Notes: generated by a model from the sequence alone, not told the origin. 56,684 nt of DNA from Orenia marismortui DSM 5156 (GCF_000379025.1 NZ_KB900617.1:801903-858586); one strand, 5' to 3'. Shown: positions 26,713 through 35,827, counted from the first letter of the stretch. Numbers and translations: made by a program.

Positions 26713-26770
26713 TTACTATTTCATAAATAAAGTTTTAAAGGGATTTAAAACTTTATTTATGAAATAGTAA
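26713..26770. repeat. Perfect 58-nt hairpin (27-bp arms, GGGA loop)
   Basis: The arms run from TTACTATTTCATAAATAAAG to its exact complement, with AGTTTTAAA-GGGA-TTTAAAACT at the centre and no mismatch. It is AT-rich with no adjacent T tract. It lies in the 330-bp gap between the pullulanase 3' end and the start of the 24393-26528 gene; nothing else is seen there apart from the terminator at 26814-26845. Confidence 0.9.
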
Positions 26771-26813
26771 TTCAACTTAGAAAATTCTATAATATATAAT
26801 AACATATATATAT

Positions 26814-26845
26814 AAAATGAGGCAACTATATAGTTGCCCCATTTT
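26814..26845 (-). terminator. Terminator of the 26860-30432 pullulanase
   Basis: GGCAACTATATAGTTGCC is a perfect palindrome extended by AAAATG/CATTTT pairing. It lies 15 nt after the stop codon. Confidence 0.8.
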
Positions 26846-26859
26846 TAAACTAAATTAGT

Positions 26860-29800
26860 TTATTTAATTGTATAAGTTTGATAAGTTAATTCTTGATCTA
26901 CTGTTGGATCAACTAACTTATCATCAAAAGGAGCATCAATGATATTTGTAACCTCCCAATAACCATTCATCATTACTGGTAAGATTCTTATATCATCACC
27001 AGCTTGAAGTCCTAAAGCACTAAGAGAATAACTTACTTCTATAATGCTTCCATCTGCAGAACGGTTATACTCAGCTACTGTATCATCTTGAACCTCTGTA
27101 CCTAACCAAGTGAAGGCACCATATCCAGGATTACCATCACCATCTAAATATGTGTAAAGAATACCTTCGAAACTAGTATCATCACTATAAACTATATTCT
27201 TATCTCCCCATGTCCAGCTTGTGTTAGCTCCAAGATCACTGATACCTGTGCTATCAGTTGTATTATCAATCAAAAACATAGCATCTGTACCCCAACTACC
27301 ATCAGCTAATTCCACTAACATATATAAATTATCAGTATCATTAGCTACATAAATATTTTGAACATCCATTCCTGCTGGATCAGCTATATTATCTCCAGTG
27401 TCAGTTACCCAAGCATCTGCTGTAGCATCAGTATATTTATCAGCTATAGAAGTATCATCCCAAGCTACGTCTTTATTTCCATCTACAACTATTGAATCAG
27501 ATGCAGGCTCTACTTTAATTACTGCTACAGATAATGGATCTACAGTTACTGTATCAGCAGTTACTGTTACACCAGATACAGTTGATACTGCAGTAGCACC
27601 AGACTCATCATTATCTACAAGAACTGTAGCACTTGTCAAGTCTTCTTTTACTGCAAAATCTCTTTCAATTGTATCTCCATTAATGAATACATAGTATTCA
27701 CTTAGATCTGTTGCTGTAGATTTATAAGCAATAATTTTATCTTCAGCATCTTCGGCAGGATAAATAAGCTTTACATTAGAATCAACTAAAGATTTATCAC
27801 CTAATCTAAAGGCATCTGTTGATCTTCTTAGTTTAATAAGACCTTTAGTATACTCCATAGTCTCATTTTGAACTGTATCTCCAGTTGCTGCATTCCAATC
27901 AAATGCATTAATTACATCAGATGAATCATAAGAGTTGTGAATAAATACATCTCCTGTCGCTGGTACTTCTGTATCCTCACCTTCAGGACTTCCTGTACCC
28001 TTCCACTCTTTAGTTCTACCATATTCTTGACCACCATGTAAGAAAGAAATTCCTTGACTTGTTAAGATAATAGCATTTCCAAGTCTAATTCTCTTTTGAA
28101 TCTCTTCCTCTGAATCAGCAGGTGATTTCTCAATAGATTGAGCAATCACATCATGTAAAGTTAAGTTATCATGAGCAGCAATATACTGAACAACATCGCC
28201 TGGGTCATCAGCAGTAAAGTTACCTGGCTGAGCTTTAATATTGTTAAAGATTGTTTCGATAGGTCTATCTCCACCAGTAATAAACATCGGTTGACCTTCA
28301 CTTCCATAACCAGATTTTAAGTTATTTCTAATTTCATCAGAGAATACTGCTACATCATCTGTGCTAGAAACAAAGTCTTGATCAGCACCTTCAGTACCTT
28401 CAGGACCAGTATACATTCTCCATCCTTCACCAATAAATAATGTATCAGGGTTTACTTTTGCTACAGCATCATAGGCTGATTGTATTGTCTCACTATCAAT
28501 TAATCCCATTAAGTCAAATCTAAATCCATCTACTTTATACTCTTCCGTCCAGTAAACTAATGAATCTACAATTAATTTTCTCATCATAGCATGAGTAGAA
28601 GCAGTATCATTTCCACATCCAGAACCATTAGCACCTTCTCTAAAGTAATAACCTGGATTAATTCTATCCATAATATCTGTTGCTGCCATATGATTATAAA
28701 CAACATCAAGAGTTACTGCCATACCTGCATCATGAATAGCTTGAACGAGATCTTTTAACTCTTTAATTCTTAATTCAGGATCTGTAGAATCTTCTGAATA
28801 CATTCCTTCTGGAGCAAAATAACTATGTGGATCATAACCCCAATTATAATTATTTCCACTAGAATCATACTCTGTTTCTCTTGTTCCTGACTGTGACTCA
28901 TCTCCAAAGTAATACGACATTACAGGAAGTAATTGAATATGGGTTACTCCTAAATCTTTTAAATAATTTAATTTCTCGGTAAATGCCGCATAAGTTCCAA
29001 ATTGATTTGTTAGACTAAGTCCTTCTTGAGAAGTAAAGTCTCTAACATGAATCTCCCAAATAATAGCATCCTCTCTCTTTTCAAATCCATCTACATTAGC
29101 AAAATCAAGTGTTGGTCCTACAAGAGAAGGATCTACTATAGCAGCTTTACCAACAGTATCATCACCATTACCATTAGTATCTACAGTAAATTCTGCCATT
29201 GACTTAGCATATGGGTCTAAAGCTAATCTTGTTTCACCATTTATTGTTACACTATATTGATAAAAATAACCTCTTAAATCACTAATACCAGTATTATCAC
29301 TATTTAAAGTAACTCTCCATACACTTCTTGGATCCTTTTCCATAGTAACTCTAGTAACCTCTGTATTTTGGTCAGCTTTATCATAAATAACAGCTTCTAC
29401 TTCAGTTGCTTTTGGTGACCATAAATTTAATTGTACAGTACCATCACTATTATAAGTAGCACCTAAATCATCTCCATCATAAGCAGTCAGAGAATCTTCA
29501 TACCTTGCTCCAGTATCTGCTACTACTGTCTTACCATCATAAGTAATCTCATAAGGTTTTTGATTATCAACATCTAAACTACCTGTTAATACTAATGTTG
29601 TGCCATCGACTACATCTAAACTATCAATTGTTACCTCATTACCGTCTTTATCTACTACTGCTATTTCCGATTGAGCAATTCCCATAGTATCTGTAAAGAC
29701 TACTTCAAGTTCTGTTGGACTAACAACTTCAGCAGAGATTAGACCTTCAGGAACTTCTTTATCAGAACTAATGTAGACAGTGTCATCTCCTTCGAAAATC

Positions 29801-30432
29801 CATAATTCATTATAATCTCCCAAGAATTCAAATAAATGATCTCCACCATCTTTACTAGAATCTCCCACTTCTTCATCAACAGGTACTAATCCTAAATTAC
29901 TCCCTTCCCCAGTTAATGGGACATAATAATAAGCACCAAAATCGTCTACCCCAGATTTTTGTAACCCATGTGGCCAATCTGTTGTGTTTTCTACACCATC
30001 TCCCCATAGCCATAAGGTATAAGTATCATAGTCATCCGCATTTCTTTGATAATGAACCAATGCCTTTCCTTCAGGTATATAGGTTCCACTTTGATCAATA
30101 GTTACTGTTACATCTGTAGTATCTTCTCCAGCAGTAACAACAACTTCTGTTTCACCATAATATTCTTTAGTTCCATCAACTATTGAAACTCTTAATGTAT
30201 AGTTGCCTGCCTCTACATTCTTAATAGCTGTATCTAATGACCCTTCCTTACCAGCCACAGTAACTATAGCTGTACTAAGATCAAGATCTAAATCACTAAA
30301 AGAATCAGTGTTGATGTTATCGCTACTAACTAATATATTACCAACTTTTCCTGGACCATCATCATCACTCGAGCAAGCTACTAATCCTAAAGCTAAAGTT
30401 AAAATCAATAATAAACTAAATATTTTCTTCAA
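26860..30432 (-). CDS. Secreted lipoprotein pullulanase with CBM41-like, CBM48 and C-terminal CBM9-like domains
   Basis: Predicted 1190 residues from a TTG start with GGAGGG 6 nt upstream. Lipobox GLVAC (Cys20). Residues about 25-115 form a small beta domain shared only with the 30890-33274 protein. About 120-220 is a CBM41-like pullulan-binding domain (LVHYQRNADDYDTYTLWLWG), followed by a Big-like domain (about 225-310), CBM48 (about 315-440) and a GH13 barrel. The barrel has pullulanase motif YNWGYDPHSY, DVVYNH, GFRFD (Asp640), GEGWR (Glu669) and AHDN (Asp755). The last 200 residues (DSIVVDGNKDVAWDD onward) resemble a CBM9/DOMON-like domain. It is predicted to cleave alpha-1,6 branches. It is the largest protein in the window, and its leader carries a terminator-like hairpin. 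Confidence 0.93.
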   Translation of the reverse strand: MKKIFSLLLILTLALGLVACSSDDDGPGKVGNILVSSDNINTDSFSDLDLDLSTAIVTVAGKEGSLDTAIKNVEAGNYTLRVSIVDGTKEYYGETEVVVTAGEDTTDVTVTIDQSGTYIPEGKALVHYQRNADDYDTYTLWLWGDGVENTTDWPHGLQKSGVDDFGAYYYVPLTGEGSNLGLVPVDEEVGDSSKDGGDHLFEFLGDYNELWIFEGDDTVYISSDKEVPEGLISAEVVSPTELEVVFTDTMGIAQSEIAVVDKDGNEVTIDSLDVVDGTTLVLTGSLDVDNQKPYEITYDGKTVVADTGARYEDSLTAYDGDDLGATYNSDGTVQLNLWSPKATEVEAVIYDKADQNTEVTRVTMEKDPRSVWRVTLNSDNTGISDLRGYFYQYSVTINGETRLALDPYAKSMAEFTVDTNGNGDDTVGKAAIVDPSLVGPTLDFANVDGFEKREDAIIWEIHVRDFTSQEGLSLTNQFGTYAAFTEKLNYLKDLGVTHIQLLPVMSYYFGDESQSGTRETEYDSSGNNYNWGYDPHSYFAPEGMYSEDSTDPELRIKELKDLVQAIHDAGMAVTLDVVYNHMAATDIMDRINPGYYFREGANGSGCGNDTASTHAMMRKLIVDSLVYWTEEYKVDGFRFDLMGLIDSETIQSAYDAVAKVNPDTLFIGEGWRMYTGPEGTEGADQDFVSSTDDVAVFSDEIRNNLKSGYGSEGQPMFITGGDRPIETIFNNIKAQPGNFTADDPGDVVQYIAAHDNLTLHDVIAQSIEKSPADSEEEIQKRIRLGNAIILTSQGISFLHGGQEYGRTKEWKGTGSPEGEDTEVPATGDVFIHNSYDSSDVINAFDWNAATGDTVQNETMEYTKGLIKLRRSTDAFRLGDKSLVDSNVKLIYPAEDAEDKIIAYKSTATDLSEYYVFINGDTIERDFAVKEDLTSATVLVDNDESGATAVSTVSGVTVTADTVTVDPLSVAVIKVEPASDSIVVDGNKDVAWDDTSIADKYTDATADAWVTDTGDNIADPAGMDVQNIYVANDTDNLYMLVELADGSWGTDAMFLIDNTTDSTGISDLGANTSWTWGDKNIVYSDDTSFEGILYTYLDGDGNPGYGAFTWLGTEVQDDTVAEYNRSADGSIIEVSYSLSALGLQAGDDIRILPVMMNGYWEVTNIIDAPFDDKLVDPTVDQELTYQTYTIK

Positions 30433-30547
30433 TTAAAACCCTCCTCTAATCAATTAAATTTTATATAATCACAACAAAATTTCTCAATTCATAATTTTTT
30501 CTTATTTCATCTATCACCTCCAAACTGACATCTGTAATTAACCATAA

Positions 30548-30597
30548 CAAAAAATAAAAACATATCTGAAGATATAAAATCTCCCTAGATATGTTTT
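30548..30597 (-). promoter_or_regulatory. Terminator-like hairpin in the pullulanase leader
   Basis: Minus strand: AAAACATATCT, a 19-nt loop, AGATATGTTTT, then TATTTTTTG. The arms are perfect. It lies about 115-165 nt before the pullulanase start and about 290 nt past the upstream gene, which has its own hairpin. Its edges match the hairpin at 22030-22085. An attenuator is possible; a repeated terminator is the simpler reading. Confidence 0.5.
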
Positions 30598-30813
30598 CTT
30601 ATAGTCTTATATTATTATCTATTGTTATTGTAAATCTAAAATTAAACAACTAGCTGTTAACCATATTTATACTTATTGTAAATAATATGTTAATCAGCCA
30701 AAAATTATGCTCTTATAATGTTATTTACTCTATTATTATTTATACACAAAATATAAAAACCCTTCTTTAATTGTGTTTTTTTATTAAAAATTCAATATTA
30801 TTATTATATGTGA

Positions 30814-30854
30814 GGTAGTGATAATTAACAAACCACTATTTACTTATCACTACC
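30814..30854 (-). terminator. Hairpin after the 30890-33274 gene
   Basis: Perfect 11-bp arms, GGTAGTGATAA and TTATCACTACC, about 35 nt past the stop codon. It has no T tract directly after it, but a T-rich stretch follows about 40 nt on. The rest of 30433-30889 has no gene, only AT-rich leader DNA and the hairpin at 30548-30597. Confidence 0.6.
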
Positions 30855-30889
30855 CATTTGATATTCAGAAAAATATAATCCAAGATCAA

Positions 30890-33274
30890 CTACTGCACAA
30901 GTAAGAATCTTCCTGTTAATCCATCTACAGGAATATCATAGTCTCCAGAACCAGTTATCTCCTCACCTGTCAATAGATCAACTAACTTAGTTCCACCTAC
31001 ATTAGAAACTGAGATTGTAGTTTCACTTGTTCCTGTATTCAATACATAAACTATCTCTTCTCCTGTATCTAAATCTGTTTTAAGATCAGCATATTTAGTA
31101 TTTTCAGCTACTAAATTACTTCTCTCACCATTCCATAATGCAGGATGATTCGCTCTTATCTCCATTAATTTAGAAACATAATTTTTCAAGTCAAGCTCAG
31201 CTGTTGTAAACCCTGAAATTTTACCTTCACTCCGTGCAACATTATCGTCATAAACATCAGCAATGTCATTATCATTCACATAACCTTCTCTTTCATCTCC
31301 CCATTCATCACCATAATAAAGGGTAACTGGACCTGTATAAGCCGCCATAAAGCTAAATGCTGCCTTATGTCGTTTCCAATAATCAGGATTCTCTGTACCA
31401 TAACCTAAATGAGGTGCTCTTTGAATTAAGTCTCCAAAGCGAAGTAAGTCATGGTTAGTTAACATCAAGTTAGGTTGTGCATAATCTTCATAGACATTAT
31501 GAGTTTCCAGTCCTTCGTTTAAAGCCGATGCATCTTTCCCTCCAGAACCACTTTCTTCAGCCGCTAAGACTTGAACAAGTCTATATCGCATTGGGAAATC
31601 AAAAGCTGATCTTAATCCATTTTGACTATATCCTGTATCATTAATATCATTCTCACCTTTCCAAATCTCACCAACCATATAACCTAAGGTTCCCCATTTT
31701 TCTCCTGCTGCTTTACGTTCTGCAGTTACTTCTTCTACACTTCTTCTAATCTCATTCCAATAATTATGACCATCTTGATACAATTGATATGCTTGATCTA
31801 ATCTCCAACCATCAATCTCAAACTCTTCAATCCAATAGGTAGCAACCTCTTTATAAAAATCCAAGCTCTCTGGATAATCTACTGGATCATTTGGACCTGA
31901 AGGAGTATACCCTGATGGTGAAGCAGGTATGTTAATATCTTTGTGATGACCAAAAACTCCATCGAGGAATACATATAATCCTCTGGCATGTGCTTCATCA
32001 ATTACTTCCTTCAATTTAGTATTGCCACCCCAATTATCATCTACATTAAAGTAATCCTTAGCAAAATAACCTGTTGCATCTAATTTACTTTCTCCATCAG
32101 ACTCAAAGACAGGAGTCAACCAAATAGCATTCATCCCCAAATTTTTAATATAATCAAGAGAATCAATAACACCATCTAAATCTCCATAAGCATCAGCATT
32201 CCCCCATACTTCAGGGAAATTTTCCTTACCATCACCATCTAAGAAGGTCGCTACAAAGATCTCATAAATTCTTAAATTATTAAACTCTTTAACTTTAACA
32301 AGCTCTTCCATAGAATACCTAGAACCTATCGCCGCCTCTACAGACTTACCATCATAAGTTATATTATAAGGAGCTTGATTATCAGGATCTAAAGTAGAAG
32401 ATACTAGAGTTAATATCTTGTCATCAACAATCTCCAAAGAATCAATAGTAATCTCTGATCCAGTTTTATCAGTTACTGATATTTCAGATTTAGCAATTCC
32501 CATAGTACTTAAAAATCTGGCTTCAATTTCTGTTGGACTAATAACCTCAGCAGATACTATTCCCTCAGGAAAATCTTTATCTGCACTAGTATAGATATTA
32601 GTATCACCTTCAAAGATCCACAACTCACTATAATCACTTAATAACTCAAATAGATGATTCCCGCCATCCTTATTTTCATTAGTATCAACAGGAATTAAGC
32701 CAATATTATTACCTCCATCTTCTGCTAAAGGAATATAGTAATACGCACCAAAGTCATCTTCTCCAGATTTTTCATAGCCATTGGGCCAATCATTTTCACT
32801 ATCAGAATCTACTATACCATCTCCCCAGGCCCATAAAGTATAAGCATCATAGTTGCCGTCATTTCTTTGATAATGAATTAAAACTTTTCCTTCTGGTACA
32901 GATGTTTGCTTTTGATCAATAACTATAGTTCCAGCATAATTATCCTCTCCTGCTGTAACAGTAATTTCTTTTTCACCATAATATTCTATACTACCATCTA
33001 CCACTGAAATAGTTAAATTATGAGTTCCCTCTTTAATATTACTTATAGTCTCATCTAACTTACCTGTTTTGCCAGCAATCTTTACCTCAGCTGATGTAAG
33101 ATTTAGTTCATTAATACCAAGGTTAGGACTAACTGTAACATTTGAACTTTTGACAATTACATTACCAATGTTTTCCGATTCACTATCATCACTACTACAT
33201 CCTGCAAAGACTCCTAAAGTTAATAAGAGTACTGTTAATAGGATGATTTTTTTCTTATTTAAGATCTTCAGCAT
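30890..33274 (-). CDS. Secreted lipoprotein GH13 enzyme, hybrid of two neighbours
   Basis: Predicted 794 residues. Lipobox VFAGC (Cys26). Residues about 30-125 and the following CBM41-like (about 130-235) and Big-like (about 235-325) domains parallel the pullulanase at 26860-30432 (HYQRN, DDFGAYYY, ELWIFEGD in both). From about residue 328 (FNNLRIYEIFV) to the end it parallels the 11047-13479 enzyme instead. Catalytic regions are FLDGVFGHH, GWRLDQAYQ (Asp493), GEIW (Glu536) and NHD (Asp609), so it should be active. The two halves resemble different partners, indicating domain swapping within the locus. The CBM41-like domain would direct an amylase-type barrel to branched glucan. A GGAGGT ribosome site lies 8 nt before the ATG. 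Confidence 0.9.
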   Translation of the reverse strand: MLKILNKKKIILLTVLLLTLGVFAGCSSDDSESENIGNVIVKSSNVTVSPNLGINELNLTSAEVKIAGKTGKLDETISNIKEGTHNLTISVVDGSIEYYGEKEITVTAGEDNYAGTIVIDQKQTSVPEGKVLIHYQRNDGNYDAYTLWAWGDGIVDSDSENDWPNGYEKSGEDDFGAYYYIPLAEDGGNNIGLIPVDTNENKDGGNHLFELLSDYSELWIFEGDTNIYTSADKDFPEGIVSAEVISPTEIEARFLSTMGIAKSEISVTDKTGSEITIDSLEIVDDKILTLVSSTLDPDNQAPYNITYDGKSVEAAIGSRYSMEELVKVKEFNNLRIYEIFVATFLDGDGKENFPEVWGNADAYGDLDGVIDSLDYIKNLGMNAIWLTPVFESDGESKLDATGYFAKDYFNVDDNWGGNTKLKEVIDEAHARGLYVFLDGVFGHHKDINIPASPSGYTPSGPNDPVDYPESLDFYKEVATYWIEEFEIDGWRLDQAYQLYQDGHNYWNEIRRSVEEVTAERKAAGEKWGTLGYMVGEIWKGENDINDTGYSQNGLRSAFDFPMRYRLVQVLAAEESGSGGKDASALNEGLETHNVYEDYAQPNLMLTNHDLLRFGDLIQRAPHLGYGTENPDYWKRHKAAFSFMAAYTGPVTLYYGDEWGDEREGYVNDNDIADVYDDNVARSEGKISGFTTAELDLKNYVSKLMEIRANHPALWNGERSNLVAENTKYADLKTDLDTGEEIVYVLNTGTSETTISVSNVGGTKLVDLLTGEEITGSGDYDIPVDGLTGRFLLVQ

Positions 33275-33336
33275 AAAATTCTACCTCCATTGAATTGATT
33301 ATTTCTTAGTTTATTAAAGACTTAAAAACTTTTTCT

Positions 33337-33991
33337 ACCACGAATTTACACCAACCTCCACTAGTGAAACATTAATACATAAACTACTATTAATTTAATC
33401 ATTATCTTAATTCTTTTTTCTCTTGCTCTTATCCGTGTACATTCGTGTTCATCTGTGGTTCCAAATATCTTTTGCCTTTGATTAGTAATTTTAAGAGCTT
33501 AAAAGCTTATTTACCACGGATTAACACGAATTAACACTAATAAAACCTTTAGAACCCTATTAGCTATAAATATCTCTAGACTTTATTCTTTTTTATGATC
33601 TTATTCGTGTACATCCGTGTTCATCCGTGGTTCCAAATATCTTTTGAACTTTATTAGTAATTTCAAGAGCTTAAAAACTTTTTTACCACGCGCCCTGAAG
33701 ACATAGTCTGAAGAAGTAGCCTTGGGCTGAATCCACACAGATTAACACTAATAAAACCCTATTAGCTATAAATATTTCTAAACTTTATTCTTTTTAATGA
33801 TCTTATTCGTGTTCATCTGTGGTTCCAATATCTTTTGACCTTGATTAGTAATTTTAAGAGCTTAAAAACTTTTTTACCACGAATCCACACAGATTAACAC
33901 TAATAAAAACTTTAAAACCTTATTAATTATAATGTTCTAGATCTTATCTTTTTAATGACCTTATTTGTGTACATCCGTGTTCATCTGTGGT
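33337..33991. repeat. Four tandem units of an ACCACGxAT...ATxCGTGGT inverted repeat
   Basis: Units lie at 33337-33459, 33513-33631, 33685-33823 and 33876-33991. Each begins ACCACG(A/G)AT-like and ends TTCATC(C/T)GTGGT, so each is a palindromic element with about 60-80 bp inside. Units are joined by a repeated spacer (TAATTTTAAGAGCTTAAAAAC), giving a period near 175 bp. Similar ACCACGGATxAACACGGAT elements are dispersed in many bacterial genomes (established, recalled). No ORF is present. The array fills most of the 950-bp gap between the hybrid amylase and the porin. Confidence 0.85.
33691..33729. repeat. 39-bp insertion inside unit 3 of the tandem array
   Basis: Compared with unit 4 (ACCACG followed directly by AATCCACACAG), unit 3 has 39 extra, GC-richer bases between the same two blocks. 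The insert starts CGCCCTGAAG, ends CCTTGGGCTG and contains AGAC-ATA-GTCT, so it is itself palindromic. Confidence 0.75.
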
Positions 33992-34077
33992 TCCAATTCC
34001 TTTGACCTTAATTATTTTCTACCTAAATAGTTATAAATTAATATAAGTCCAATAATTTTAAGTTATAATAAAAAATA

Positions 34078-34126
34078 AACAACCCCGATATGCAAATAAT
34101 AAACAATGCACATCGGGGTTGTTTTT
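34078..34126. terminator. Second, bidirectional terminator below the porin
   Basis: AACAACCCCGAT...ATCGGGGTTGTT with an extra TGCA/TGCA pair and T-rich sequence on both sides. It lies about 50 nt beyond the porin terminator and probably acts as a backup. Confidence 0.7.
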
Positions 34127-34177
34127 AGAAAACATTGCCCTTTAATTCTTAAAACTCTAATTTCTGTAAAATAATCT

Positions 34178-34215
34178 AAAAAAGGATAAAGACCCTATGT
34201 TAGACATAGGGTCTT
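34178..34215 (-). terminator. Rho-independent terminator of the porin
   Basis: Minus strand: AAGACCCTATGT-cta-ACATAGGGTCTT, then TATCCTTTTTT. It starts 11 nt after the stop codon. Confidence 0.88.
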
Positions 34216-34225
34216 AAAGTGGTTT

Positions 34226-35827
34226 CTACCACCAAAGTTCAGCTTGAACTCCGTAAGCCATACCACTATCATCATCAGCATATGGTTCTGGCAAAGAAGC
34301 ATTATCATTAACACTTGCATAAGTTGCAAATACTCTTAATTCTGGTCGTCCCCAGAAAGAATTGCTTAACTTAAGAGTCGGAGCAACAGTAAACTTGTGT
34401 AGTTTTTGATCCTCTACCCAACCATTAGTTTGGTCATAACTCTCAAATCCATATTCAAACTGCATAGAGAAGTTATTAGTGATATATCTAACTGCTCTAG
34501 CACCAATCATCATTCTAGTTTCGTCTTCTGGATTATCTACACCATACTTATCTGAGTAAGTTTCATAGATAAATTGAGGCATAATGTCCCAATTTTCATT
34601 GATATTAGCTAATCCATAAGTAATAAATGACATAGCAGAAGCATCCTCACTAGTGTAACCAATTGCATTACCTAAGTCAGCACCAATGCTGTCACCATAC
34701 TGTACAATAGCTTTACTGAACCCATCTGCAAAACCATAGAAGTCAGTACGACTATAAATGAAATCTAATTCATAACCTGTTACATCATTACCATTAGGAA
34801 CATCAGTTTGCCAAGCATATCTAGCTTCAACTTCTAAGTTACCACCTGGTACTACGATATCCTTAAATCTTAAATCAATATTTTTCTGAACTTTTTCACC
34901 AAGATCAGGTTGAGCATTTAATCCATCATCAGTTCCACGCACAAGAAAAGCAGCATCTAAAGTAGTAGCTCCAAGCTTAATACCTTGAGCACCAGCACCA
35001 AATGCATCTAACTCTCTCCAACGATTATCAGTAATATGGATATCATCTCTTCCATAATATCTCTCACCAACCCAGAAATTAACATCTGGTGCAACATCAA
35101 ATCCTCCACCTTCTACATAAGCTTGACGAAGTGTAGATTTTTGTCCAGCGTCATTTCCATAAGTTTGATAGTCTAACTTTTTGTTAGCTAATAAAATATT
35201 AGCTTTCATCCAAGAACCATTATCTCCAGTAAACTTCTTACTAAATGTTTGTTCTACATAAGTATCATTTTCGTTTCCTAGTCTCCATCTAGAATAGTAG
35301 TCAGCGAATAATCCCATATGACTATCTAATGCTCCACCTTCTCCAGACAATAAAACTCCAGCACGAGCATATCCACTGTAGTTGAATCCAATATTAGTTA
35401 CTGCCATTTGCTTCTCTAAAGCAATAACACGAGAAGCTAAACCAGCATTAGGATCAGCGATTACAACAGAGTTTTGTCCACCGAATCCATCAGCTGCAAA
35501 ACTTGCTGCTTGATCATCTTTGATCCATTGAAGCATTCCACCACCATATACAGTAAATTTGTATTGGTATTTACCTTTCTCTAATTGTGTAGTTAATGTC
35601 CATACACCATTTTCTTTCTTCATCTTGTAAGTTGGGAAATTTGGTAACCAGTTGTTGAATTCCCCAGCTACATAAACTGCGTTTGCATCAGGATTTCCTG
35701 CATAAGTAAATGTTACTTCTACTTTTCCATCTTCTCCAGGTCTAACTGAAGTTTTTGCAAAAGCTGGTAGTGCAACTAATGCAACCATTAATGCTACTGT
35801 TAAGAATAAACTAAATCTTTTCTTCAA
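34226..35827 (-). CDS. Outer-membrane beta-barrel protein with N-terminal CBM48/AMPK glycogen-binding domain
   Basis: Predicted 533 residues from a TTG at 35827. The ATG 15 nt upstream sits inside the GGGGGG ribosome site, while the TTG is 7 nt past it. A cleaved signal peptide (ends LPAFA) has no lipobox. Residues about 30-120 form a CBM48-type domain (VYVAGEFNNWLP, KYQYKFTVYG). A short helix (about 123-140) leads into about 390 residues of alternating beta strands rich in Tyr/Phe/Asp, closing with AELWW: a terminal aromatic as in outer-membrane barrels. A porin placing a glucan-binding domain at the pore mouth or periplasmic side is the natural reading. Beside eleven starch lipoproteins it is the likely entry point for maltodextrins. 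It has a long structured leader and a strong terminator, suggesting high expression. Confidence 0.85.
   Translation of the reverse strand: MKKRFSLFLTVALMVALVALPAFAKTSVRPGEDGKVEVTFTYAGNPDANAVYVAGEFNNWLPNFPTYKMKKENGVWTLTTQLEKGKYQYKFTVYGGGMLQWIKDDQAASFAADGFGGQNSVVIADPNAGLASRVIALEKQMAVTNIGFNYSGYARAGVLLSGEGGALDSHMGLFADYYSRWRLGNENDTYVEQTFSKKFTGDNGSWMKANILLANKKLDYQTYGNDAGQKSTLRQAYVEGGGFDVAPDVNFWVGERYYGRDDIHITDNRWRELDAFGAGAQGIKLGATTLDAAFLVRGTDDGLNAQPDLGEKVQKNIDLRFKDIVVPGGNLEVEARYAWQTDVPNGNDVTGYELDFIYSRTDFYGFADGFSKAIVQYGDSIGADLGNAIGYTSEDASAMSFITYGLANINENWDIMPQFIYETYSDKYGVDNPEDETRMMIGARAVRYITNNFSMQFEYGFESYDQTNGWVEDQKLHKFTVAPTLKLSNSFWGRPELRVFATYASVNDNASLPEPYADDDSGMAYGVQAELWW

Noticed and set aside
11047-33274. 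Inactive GH13 pseudo-enzymes among the eight
   Set aside because: Each was checked codon by codon and keeps the Asp/Glu/Asp triad and the region IV His-Asp; no frameshift or internal stop was seen.
33337-33991. CRISPR array
   Set aside because: The repeats are palindromic units of about 120-140 bp with repeated, not unique, spacers, and no cas genes are present.
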